Shown: positions 49,201 to 52,977 of the stretch, one piece after another
Layout of the letters: each line of letters starts with the position of its first letter
Numbering within the stretch: position 1 is the stretch's first letter
The notes under the pieces: generated by a model
What the model saw: only the letters and a program-made list of their open reading frames with translations
The model's database searches: none
Told to the model about the DNA's origin: nothing
Assembly: GCA_002440745.1 (NCBI GenBank)
Contig: DJVB01000066.1
Location: 1-64,000 of the forward strand
From: Bacteroidales bacterium UBA6267
GTDB taxonomy: Bacteria > Bacteroidota > Bacteroidia > Bacteroidales > UBA1556
Length of the DNA stretch: 64,000 bases
Reading direction: 5' to 3'
Position numbers and translations under genes: made by a program

Positions 49201-50449
49201 CATAACTCCAAATTTTATAGTAATAGGTTGTATTTACTGTCAAACCTGAATGTTGAAAAGCCGTCAAAGAACCTTTATATAAAACGGTTTGCTGCCCTCC
49301 TATTTTATTTCCAACAGTGTATGATGTGCCATTTGTTGGGGGAACAAAACTATTTACTGTATTGTAGGTGAGCATCACATTATCGCCAAAAGCATTCAAA
49401 TCCCAACTTAAGTCAATTTGGGTTGAAGTGGCACCGGAAACGGCAAAACTTGTCGGCACTAAAACCGCATTAGTGGTTTTATTATCGGTCAATGCAGAAG
49501 TAGAATAAATATTAGTGGCGGATTTAGACCAAATTTTGTAATAATGTGCCGTACCACTTGGCAGATTTTGATGAGAAAAAGAAGTTGCTGAACCAACATA
49601 TAATACTTGGGCTGAACCAATTGTAGAAGAACCGGCGGTATAAGTTATACCATTTGCGGGAGTACCAAAACTATTTATGGTATTGTATGCAACAATCACA
49701 TCATCGCCTGTTGTGTTTTTAGTCCAGCTTAAATCAATTTGACAAGATGAAGCAACCGCAGCGGCAAATGCTTGAGGTGCAGTAATGGATGAACCGGGGG
49801 TATAAATGACTCTTGTGGCTGAAGTTGGAAAGTTTCCAAATACATTACCAAAAACACCATCTCCTGCATTTATTCCAAGATCACCAGCCATAGTGTTGGA
49901 GCCTCCTACATTGGAATAATCAACTTCAATATTTTGATTAGCCTCATAAAAACTAATTTGAACATCAGCATGATAACTTGAGGTGCCTGTGTAGTTAGTA
50001 TAATAAGTAAAAGCAATCGTTAAAACCCGATTGGGAGCTGTGCCACTCACTAAGTAATAAATTCCATTTGTGGATTCAATTCTTCCATCTGTATTACCTC
50101 CATAGGATAAAAAGTTTCCGTAAGATGAAATACTTGTTGGAATTGGCACTCCTGTGCCATAAGACCCTGCATAAATGGAGCCGTCAAAACGCATTATACC
50201 ATTTGTATTAAATGTAAGTTGATTGGCTGTGCTATAAGATTGATCATATACCTGAAAATTAAATGGCCAATTTAACGCTGAACCTCCATCATCCCATGAA
50301 CCACTGTTAAGCCCCAGATTAGTGGCTCCGGTCATCGAAATGGGACTTGATGCAGCAGTGGAAATGGTATAATTCCAAGATGCATTAACTGCAAAAGTAG
50401 CTACTGACAAAAACAGTATGCCAATGGTGAGTAAAAGTGATTTTCTCAT
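34238..50449 (-). CDS. Giant 3: T9SS-secreted multi-domain surface protein (5403 aa)
   Basis: The signal peptide (1-20, RKSLLLTIGILFLSVATFA) starts an uninterrupted frame of 16.2 kb. Order: an N-terminal beta-rich domain (25-225); 12 FN3-like units of about 104 residues (226-1493); a MAM-like jelly roll (1503-1683); three domains like the BNR-neuraminidase N-terminal domain (ADISNAKVYYTG type), separated by two shared modules (about 1688-2479); a beta-helix ending DIGADEF (2481-2906); a CARDB-like domain; a PKD-like array with 11 GLxxxYC units alternating with WSPA and WSSNP units (3020-5230); and a T9SS type A sorting domain (about 5321-5403, NIYPNPSDGRF). No catalytic domain was recognised. 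A long extracellular adhesin or fibre is inferred. Confidence 0.93.
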   Translation of the reverse strand: MRKSLLLTIGILFLSVATFAVNASWNYTISTAASSPISMTGATNLGLNSGSWDDGGSALNWPFNFQVYDQSYSTANQLTFNTNGIMRFDGSIYAGSYGTGVPIPTSISSYGNFLSYGGNTDGRIESTNGIYYLVSGTAPNRVLTIAFTYYTNYTGTSSYHADVQISFYEANQNIEVDYSNVGGSNTMAGDLGINAGDGVFGNVFGNFPTSATRVIYTPGSSITAPQAFAAAVASSCQIDLSWTKNTTGDDVIVAYNTINSFGTPANGITYTAGSSTIGSAQVLYVGSATSFSHQNLPSGTAHYYKIWSKSATNIYSTSALTDNKTTNAVLVPTSFAVSGATSTQIDLSWDLNAFGDNVMLTYNTVNSFVPPTNGTSYTVGNKIGGQQTVLYKGSLTAFQHSGLTVNTTYYYKIWSYGCQGDYSSTGATLTQATSTTSNPTISSITAPSSCEINMAWTKNTSGDNVMILRNTTNSFGTPSTGTPYTLGYIFPAGGTVVYSGAGTSTSFSSLVDNTTYYFKAFSVDASYNYSGGVTGNVTTPTIANTTNFQASVGGVSSINLSWVLNSASDDVLVTYNIVNSFATPTDGSSYTVGNQVSPGQGTVLYKGTATSFNHTGLALNTQYFYKIWSFDCGLNYSNPGQTDNATTSNISDPTNFTATASSSCEIGLGWTPVSGNDVMILRNTTNTFATPNNGTAYTVGYNFAGGGSVVYNGSGTSYTNTSLADNTTYYYKAFTVSSSNQYSSGVNANATTTLIPNPASITATGVSTSQIDLSWPTSGSLNVIVTYNTTGTFTSPVDGSTYTTTIGTDQIVYKGSASSFNHTGLSINTTYYYKIWYYDCGLNYSGTGATDNATTSNITNPTNFTATASSSCEIGLGWTPVSGNDVMILRNTTNTFATPNNGTAYTVGYTLTGGGTVIYKGNGTSYTNTSLVDNTTYYYKAFSVSSSYIYSSGVSANATTNVVPTPATFNATSAGISQIDLAWAASGSLNVIVTFNQTGSFTNPTDGVNYTTSIGSDQVLYKGSATSFNHTGLNFATTYYYKIWYYDCGLNYSPSGTAANATTGNISNPQAFDVVALSSCADSLYWTKNVSNDNVMIAYSLSNNFATPNNGTAYSVGYTFPFGQGTIAYIGSGTNYTHSPLFKNTKYYYKIWSRSSSNFYSTGIIDSVTTNNLSNPQSFTVSSTGTDFINLSCVLNTAGDNIMVVYNTVNNFATPIDGISYNVGNQLSPGQGIVLYKGNNGVINHTGLNLNTTYYYKVWSFDCAVSYSTSGLSVNATTGTVADPQSFTSNAVSSSQIDLSWVLNASNNNVMVAYNTVNSFGTPINGIDYVNGNQISSGQGTVIYNGSATSFSHSSLNMNTVYYYKIWSKDGSSNYSIGLTSQDTTLGVSDPNAFDASTVSASQIDLSWTKNSSSDSVMIVYNTTNNFANLLNGFAYVVGNQVAVGQGTVLYRGSATSFSHTGLVASTKYYYKAYSYNSANYYSTPGLIDSATTMAPGVATFPYFENFDTQVPNQGNLYSCVTYYPLTSGWNNVQSVDDIDWVVRQGTTPNGTWGQTGPIGDHTTGSGYYLYTEASSCYNKAAWLVSPVFNFTALSNPRLEFYYFMLGTGTGSINVQASTDGGATWSSNLFNKSGQQQTSQAAPWGYADISLAAYAGMTNIRLRIKGTTGFNYASDMAIDDIRVYQPQNMVVSSVTTEQDTIDVVLGATNQQVIRVKIETVGAFSPQSVSQLSFNTLGTQDLSDISNARVFYTGSNPNFSTIQQFGSVTANPNGSFNVNGTQVLAEGLNYFWLTYDIPATATIGHVVDARFAQGIISGIAKAPTVSDPPGTKTIIGQITVGTGSYTSYNYGPTYIPYYHGGHEAIYLASELGTGAKEINRIAYLKASGSNTLDKIDNIRIYMKNSTLSTLTSGALSTTGYTLVYEGPMPNYLASGWINVTLTNTFLWDGTSNLHVLVVQDKPATTWSNYPYWTYTSVSPTKARYGSNYSNPVTSLSAISYRPNTRLEYVLPASMSYASSTVEQATTKSVEKGTTNAEILRIKIETNNTANPLNLTKLLLSTAGSTSAADISNAKVYYTGTSTTFATTTQFGSTVVSPSGTFTVNGTQALQSGTNYFWLCYDVSSTATPDNVLDAKCDSITVGGSTYAPTISNPNGNRTIKQYLIIGNGTNSDYQQPLHVYYNHAWEAIYTSTEMGAAKDLSALAFYKLSGSNTVNQILNVTIYMRHTVETTKTSGSYSTAGYTLVYQGNFTNDAPSGWMEVQLTNPFTYNGTDNLEILIVQNYGAYFTGYPYWAYRTVSPNRARFANNYSSAPTSLNASNRLANIRFEYSDPTPMSYVSSTVSQNNFTNVTAGVNDQDIIAIEVVTQNSANPLSATSFTFNTNGSSAPATDISNAKVYFTAGSPTFSAINQFGTAHANPNGTFTITGSQTLQSGTNYFWLAYDIPSTATTGHWVDAECTSLTVGTPRTPTQTAPIGNRTIVGALSGEYTIGAGGDYTTFTSAINALNTYGVAGWVKFRVFSGTYNEQINLSPYTNASATNTVTFEAYTGNAADAILQYSSSNSSLNYTLQVSGAAHYIIKDLTIKANGSTYGRAISLSGNNTDLVFRNNIIVAGSATGTNAVGVYAYNSPLNRVTFASNDVSNGYYSLYIRAASASSPYLNVVIDSNTVNSSYYGIYVYYSEGIKIRNNTFNSTGSSSGYCIYGYGMNNGTDISGNRIIGANTNTAYGLYLYYSNGNSTARNLIYNNFISITGGSGTNSNGVYMNNCSYTDLVYNSVRFAGSYGNYKGAMYFTGGSNNNLKNNMLVSTNNAYALYINNSTAITTSDYNNLFTTGSSLAYYNGSPYSSLAQWVSNTPFGDHSINVNPNYVSATDLHVTNTAINNLGNPYTGITKDIDNDPRDLTTPDIGADEFSVGNDAGVIAIVSPVSGCTSNQTATVELKNFGTNTLTSATINWTIDGTAQTPFSWTGSLTTNSTANVNIGTVNLASGNHTIVAWSVSPNGVADGVNVNDTSTATVNIGSLPTVDAGANATVCPTGTFTTNATASNYTTLAWTTSGTGSFTGGTSLTATYTPSAADITAGSVYLKLTASSAGCGNVADSLLLTIQVMPTVSFTGLAATYCPNDGSSTLVGSPTGGVFSGPGISGNTFNPALAGAGTHTVTYKYTAGSCVDSAQQTTVVAPVITPTISGLASGYCITSPASTLTGTPSGGTWSGAITTNIFNPAVVGVGVKTVTYTVVDPTTSCSFDTTYTTEVYTQPVATISGLNPTYCNNSAPVTVTGSPAGGIFEGSGMTGNIFDPALAGLGSHTIKYIVNNGVGCSDTAYATVTVNAAPNASFSGLANAYCSTDAAVTLIGTPAGGTYTGNGISGTTFTPATAGSGLSWITYTYTAANGCSDSAMQSVTVNQTPVANAGSDISITSGTNTVLSGSATGGSASYSYLWSPAALLQTGNATMQNPTTINLTASQIFTLVVTDNVSGCSSSDQVQVTVNSPVFAVSASGNPLIICEGDSSIIQAVVTGGTGPTSYSWSSNPTGFSSTAASAIVYPTVTTTYTVTATDGTSFANAQVVVQVNPLPVVSISGLGTNYCSNDAPITMIGNPAGGVFNGIGVSGNVFNPSAANIGLNQIVYTYTNTNGCSNSDTAFVTVNQAPIVDAGIDVNIDYNQDTILYGTATGGSGNYSWNWSPASKLIATNTQNVTTTLLTATQRYKLIVTDATTGCSAQDSVLVTVIGGPLSAVVSASPSAICVGGTAQVSAIPSGGDGTYAYQWSSNPAGFTSTNQSPNVSPTATTTYTVTVTSGGQNYIGNAVVTVNPIPVVDFSGLAVSYCLNDPTSTLTGLPSGGVFSGNGVSGNLFNPLTAGIGNHTVTYTYTNPTTGCVGTKDSSTTVYAVPIATAGSDVTINQGQTTTLVGSASGGSGTYSYAWTPAALVVSPTSASTSTVAMTSTTQFILEVTDQVSGCTDTDDKIVTVLTPGPISVSATATPDTICVGDASTLLALASGGNGSYTYSWSSSPSGFTSTSMNPTVSPSVTTTYTVLVSDGSTNANTSVVVTVSPIPVVTISGISTQYCSADAAVNLVGSPSGGLFSGPGVSGNQFIPALAGSGNHTINYSFTSPFGCSNSATHNVTVYQTPVVNAGPDDTVFYNSVYNLGGLATGGSNYSWIWSPASHLQTVYGQNVSTDSLKATQTFTLSVTDTVTGCNSSDDVVIFVKGGPLSVVSATATPASICVGDSSKLSVLPTGGTGTYSYFWASASGFSSTLASPFVSPTVTTVYTYVVTSGPNVATGSVTVTVNPVPVVSFTGLANTYCIDDAPSILTGTPTGGTFSGVGVTGNTFNPSLAGAGLHVVTYSFTNTSGCSAFSTDTTIVYDLPTVNAGTDITLTAVGSTNLSGTVTGGSGSFTYNWTPSAMVVSPNALSTATVSLSASELFTLTATDQVSGCVASDDIQVILAVGPLSVVAQANPDTICAGDVVNLNAIATGGNGIYTYSWSSNPSGFSSIIQNPVVNPTVTTTYTVLVNSGTSNASSSVVVVVNPLPNVSFTGLSSPYCTNDMTSVLTGSPVGGVFSGSGVSGNIFDPGSVAQGSYMISYTYTNPTTGCSASNDQQVLVYEAPVANAGLDVFILPGSDTLLYGSATGGGNYSWAWSPTLMLVNAAVQNPTTVPLFTTQLYTLTVTDTITGCSDNDDVIVSTSTILDAQITANQSAICQGDSVQLNVVATGGTGTYSYSWSSLPMGFASTLQNPMVKPNVTTLYSVTVNDGVQTITKNITITVNPKPAVALVGLSSSTCANSMPDTLLGFPSGGVYSGAGLNSNLFDPTIAGIGTHYISYTYTNANGCSNTDVDTITVNANPIANAGTDTTILVGHDTILYGSGLGGSGLYSYQWSPASELLNAFAQNPTTKNLYLTTLFTLKLTDQNTGCYDTDTVQITVQGGPLSANPMANPDTICYGSSTQLNALVSGGTGLYTYLWSSNPTGFVSNSATPTVAPATTTTFTVIADDGNGAVVNSVVVVVETQPIVQIMSYNPENCSNGGFDTLVASPSGGIFFGNGVTGNFFNPTVAGVGTHQIIYSYTTAGGCSNSDTITTEVLASPAANAGSDIMIPCGGSGGLIGSNPVMGMTYSWSPAIGLLSPFNSNTIANPQTVTNYTLTVTDTTTGCSSTDQVLVDIVGGPTAMVTNDTIICKGESVTISASGGTSFLWNNGVNTSSFTVSPNVTTTYTVTVSDGACSDVDSVTVYVNAPYVDLGPDIVLVDTSSITLDAGYGYLKYLWNTGDTTQAINIIPYVSGNLGLNKFAVAVLDAYGCYAIDSINITYVLSFDELNEEIGMNIYPNPSDGRFIMELNGLNSTNYLLQISTTTGKILYQEDLVNRNTIYTREFDFRDWAKGVYMVKIVGNQGFRTYKLVIN
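34760..41390 (-). repeat. PKD-like repeat array in giant 3
   Basis: Eleven GLxxxYC units of about 70 residues share the pattern GxPxGGxFSGxGVSGNxFNP then GxHxxxYxYT. Through most of the array they alternate with pairs of PKD/SprB-like units (NAGxD...YxWSPA and ICxGD...YSWSSNPxGF...TTTYTV). Single related units occur in giants 1 and 2. Confidence 0.8.
45965..49770 (-). repeat. Array of 12 FN3-like coding repeats in giant 3, with 624-bp super-repeat
   Basis: Units alternate between an IDLSW...VTYN type and a CEIGLGWTP...MILRN type. At the DNA level a two-unit period of exactly 624 bp is visible: for example 47641-47880 aligns with 48265-48504, and 47297 with 47921. Long stretches are nearly identical, pointing to fairly recent duplication. 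Confidence 0.85.
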
Positions 50450-50501
50450 GGTATGTAAAAGTTAGGTTTTTGCAAAATTTGGTTTAATTTGTAAGAGTTT
50501 C

Positions 50502-50509
50502 CAAAAGTA
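50502..50509 (-). promoter_or_regulatory. -7 promoter element of giant 3
   Basis: The minus strand reads TACTTTTG, an exact TAnnTTTG match, 53-60 bases before the giant 3 ATG. No TTG is found at the -33 distance. Confidence 0.5.
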
Positions 50510-50530
50510 GAAAAATAATGAATAGTTATT

Positions 50531-50565
50531 AAAAAATAATAGTTGATAAATTGTAGTTTATCAAC
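50531..50565 (-). terminator. Probable terminator of the 628-residue protein gene
   Basis: GTTGATAAA (50542-50550) and TTTATCAAC (50557-50565) form a perfect nine-pair stem with a six-base loop. On the minus strand it is followed by TATTATTTTTT. It lies about 245 bases after the gene and just upstream of the giant 3 promoter, so it would insulate the two. Confidence 0.5.
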
Positions 50566-50810
50566 GGGCTTTTAAGACTATTTCAAATAACTAAGGTTGC
50601 CCGTCTAAAGGAAATAATAATTCACTTTTTATAGACCGAAGAATAATTTCAGTCAATAGTGATATAACATGCTGTATTTCTGTTGATTAGTCAAAAGAAA
50701 AGATAAATATGATTTTAATCATTATGATTAAAAAACAAGCAGGAATAGTATGGTTTAGGTCATGTCATTTTTTGTAAGAAAAGTCTTATAAGCTGACACA
50801 GTTATACACT

Positions 50811-52697
50811 TCAATCAGCGACCACAACTCTTGAAGAATGATGTAGTTTTTGGTCGTCAAAAATTCGCAAAATATACACACCGGAGGTGAGATTCAGCGT
50901 AGAAAAAGAGAATAAGTTTGTGCCTTGCTTGGTATAATAATCCTTCATCAACGCTATGCTTTTCCCTTGCATATCAACTAATTCCACGTTAACCTTTGTG
51001 TTAATTTCCATATCGAACACAACAGAGACATTCTCATTAGCCGATGGATTTGGAAATACATAAGCCTTTCCATTTGGGGTCGGAAAATATGGGTCGTCTT
51101 CCATGGTTGTATTCACGTGAGAAATCCAGGTGCCATAAATCTTCTGGCTTCCGTTTGCTTTTCCAAAAGTTCCACTCACCCAAACTTCGCCGGTTTTGCC
51201 ATAAACCGGCTGACTGCCGGAATAATCGCCCCAACGCTGCAAGCCTCCCAATAGCACATTCATATAAGTTTGACCGGCTTTAATAACCTTAATATCAGAA
51301 TATTCCCACGGCTTTTTAAAAGATATAACTGCGCAGCCGGGATTGATATCCTCGAAGGTGTAATTGAAATTTATAATGCTCATTTTGCTCTTGAAATGAC
51401 TGCCGCAATAGGAAATATTTGGGTAACCAAACTGCAAAGTATCTGAATTTATAAAAACTAAATTTGTGGTTTGAGCCGTTTCAGGGTTTTCAATAATTCC
51501 ATGGTAGATGGTAGCGTAGCCATTGGAGGTATCGATGGTGTTTCCAACATATTGGATATGATCATTTTCATAAAAAGCTCCCAAAACCCGAGCATCATTG
51601 GTCGCCAATCTCTTATTGCCGGGCATTCTTGGATTTGGTGGAGCGCCATAATAATGGTCGGACTTAATCATTTTAATATCCAAAACTGTGGCCGAATTGT
51701 CAAGCAAACCGGTGGTTTTCAAAAGAAAAAAAGTATCATTAGTTATCGCAAAATTTTTATTACTCATAAAATACATTTCCGGTCCATAAAACCCTGAACC
51801 TCCAACCACCGGATGCAGATTTCTAATATTCACACCATTAAATTGTATTCCTGAATAAACAACAGCATCCAACACTGTATCTGCCTGAAATCCACTATTT
51901 TTATCAATTTGCCAAATCACCGATTGTTTAAAACTTGTCTGCCAGGAGCCGCCATATCGCAATAGATTTCCGGTGATAAACAGCTCATCGTCCGACAAAG
52001 AAATAGCCGGAAAATCAGTCCAACTGGTATCGTTCAAAGGATTGCCGGGCACTGCATAAAATGCCCAATCTCCCAACACATCTTCGGTCAGTTGAAAACC
52101 CACGATGATATGGCTGGTATTGTCCGAACTGGCTCCTGCAAGATTTACAACAATAAAGCGGTCTTTCTGATAATCATAAATTACTTTTGGATCGTATTGA
52201 TGAGTAGAAACAGTGCTTAAGGTATCGCTAAATACATTCAACGATATAGTTTTTAATAAACTATCCTTTTCCACATCGTAGAAAATAATATTTGTATTTA
52301 TGGCCGAAAGCACAATTCCGTCTTTATTTACAGCCATAGTATTATCATTTGGGACCGAATTATTGTATAGATTACCTTCAAAACTATGCACAACCATTGG
52401 AGTATCTAAGGAAATATCCGCAGCTTTTCTGAGGGTTGAGCTCGCCTTCCGAAAAGGATACAGTTTCTCAGACTCTTTTTTAAGATCATTCAAAAAATGG
52501 CGGTAATGGGAATTTCCCTCAAAGGGATTTTCTATGTTTTGCATCTGAACTTGATAATCCACAATGGAATTATCACTAATATTTTTCTTAATCTTTTGTT
52601 TCACAGCCAACCTTTGAGATTGGTAGCTTGTCTGGCTATTTCCGCAAAACGCGATAAAGATAAGCGGTATAATCAAATATTTTATCCGGTTGTTCAT
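50811..52697 (-). CDS. T9SS-sorted secreted protein, 628 aa, propeller-like
   Basis: A signal peptide (about 1-21, KYLIIPLIFIAFCGNSQ) and a T9SS type A sorting domain at the C-terminus (from YVFPNPSANENVSVVFDM, about 548-628) frame a central region of about 500 residues. That region contains repeated short beta-strand motifs such as DNTMAVNKDGIVLSAIN, YDPKVIYDYQKDRFIVVN and DFPAISLSDDELFITGN. It looks like a beta-propeller, but I do not recognise a specific family or catalytic residues. Export through T9SS and attachment to the cell surface, or release, is expected. It is divergent from the BNR-repeat gene, with overlapping promoters between them. Confidence 0.87.
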   Translation of the reverse strand: MNNRIKYLIIPLIFIAFCGNSQTSYQSQRLAVKQKIKKNISDNSIVDYQVQMQNIENPFEGNSHYRHFLNDLKKESEKLYPFRKASSTLRKAADISLDTPMVVHSFEGNLYNNSVPNDNTMAVNKDGIVLSAINTNIIFYDVEKDSLLKTISLNVFSDTLSTVSTHQYDPKVIYDYQKDRFIVVNLAGASSDNTSHIIVGFQLTEDVLGDWAFYAVPGNPLNDTSWTDFPAISLSDDELFITGNLLRYGGSWQTSFKQSVIWQIDKNSGFQADTVLDAVVYSGIQFNGVNIRNLHPVVGGSGFYGPEMYFMSNKNFAITNDTFFLLKTTGLLDNSATVLDIKMIKSDHYYGAPPNPRMPGNKRLATNDARVLGAFYENDHIQYVGNTIDTSNGYATIYHGIIENPETAQTTNLVFINSDTLQFGYPNISYCGSHFKSKMSIINFNYTFEDINPGCAVISFKKPWEYSDIKVIKAGQTYMNVLLGGLQRWGDYSGSQPVYGKTGEVWVSGTFGKANGSQKIYGTWISHVNTTMEDDPYFPTPNGKAYVFPNPSANENVSVVFDMEINTKVNVELVDMQGKSIALMKDYYTKQGTNLFSFSTLNLTSGVYILRIFDDQKLHHSSRVVVAD

Positions 52698-52716
52698 TGA
52701 TAATAATCGTTAAGGA

Positions 52717-52749
52717 TTTGACGTAGCAAATTTAATTATTATATTTTTG
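52717..52749 (+). promoter_or_regulatory. Full consensus promoter of the BNR-repeat gene
   Basis: TTTG (52717-52720), 21 bases, then TATTTTTG (52742-52749). The predicted start is near 52756, giving a leader of about 220 nt before the ATG at 52978. Confidence 0.65.
52727..52734 (-). promoter_or_regulatory. -7 promoter element of the 628-residue protein gene
   Basis: The minus strand reads TAAATTTG (exact TAnnTTTG), 30-37 bases before the ATG. It lies between the -33 and -7 elements of the opposing promoter, so the two promoters overlap. The nearest TTG is 26 bases upstream, too far for a standard -33. Confidence 0.5.
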
Positions 52750-52755
52750 CAGGCT

Positions 52756-52977
52756 GGTAACAATTAATGCTTTTTTAAATAATTGTTAATCAATGTCTAA
52801 CTAATATTCATTATGCAATTGCGTTCATTTCGTGCCGATTTTAACTCCATTTTTCCGGAGTTATAGTGCAATTAACAATTATGAATGGTGTCCAATTAAA
52901 CCAATTTTGGAATTTTTACTACAGATTTTTTGGACAAGATTGAAAACATCAAGCTTTTTTTATACAAATAACACACA
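52756..52977 (+). promoter_or_regulatory. Long structured 5' leader of the BNR-repeat gene
   Basis: TAACAATTA (52758-52766) pairs with TAATTGTTA (52780-52788). Downstream, three nested helices can form: ATTCAT (52806-52811)/ATGAAT (52881-52886), AATTG (52817-52821)/CAATT (52869-52873) and TAACTCC (52842-52848)/GGAGTTA (52857-52863). No ORF or known riboswitch was recognised. Confidence 0.4.

Larger units (their letters stand above)
50450..50810. other. Intergenic region between giant 3 and the 628-residue protein gene
   Basis: This 361-bp gap holds the giant 3 -7 element (50502-50509) and a hairpin at 50542-50565. A second possible pairing, ACGGGC (50564-50569) with GCCCGT (50599-50604), overlaps the first hairpin by two bases. 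No ORF worth calling and no RNA gene were seen in the rest. Confidence 0.5.

Noticed and set aside
34760..49770. Regular repeats suggesting a CRISPR array
   Set aside because: The repeats are in-frame protein domains of about 210-310 bp without short identical repeats and unique spacers.
50561..50604. Hairpin ACGGGC/GCCCGT as a terminator
   Set aside because: The loop of 29 bases is long and no T run follows on either strand; the neighbouring hairpin at 50542-50565 is better.
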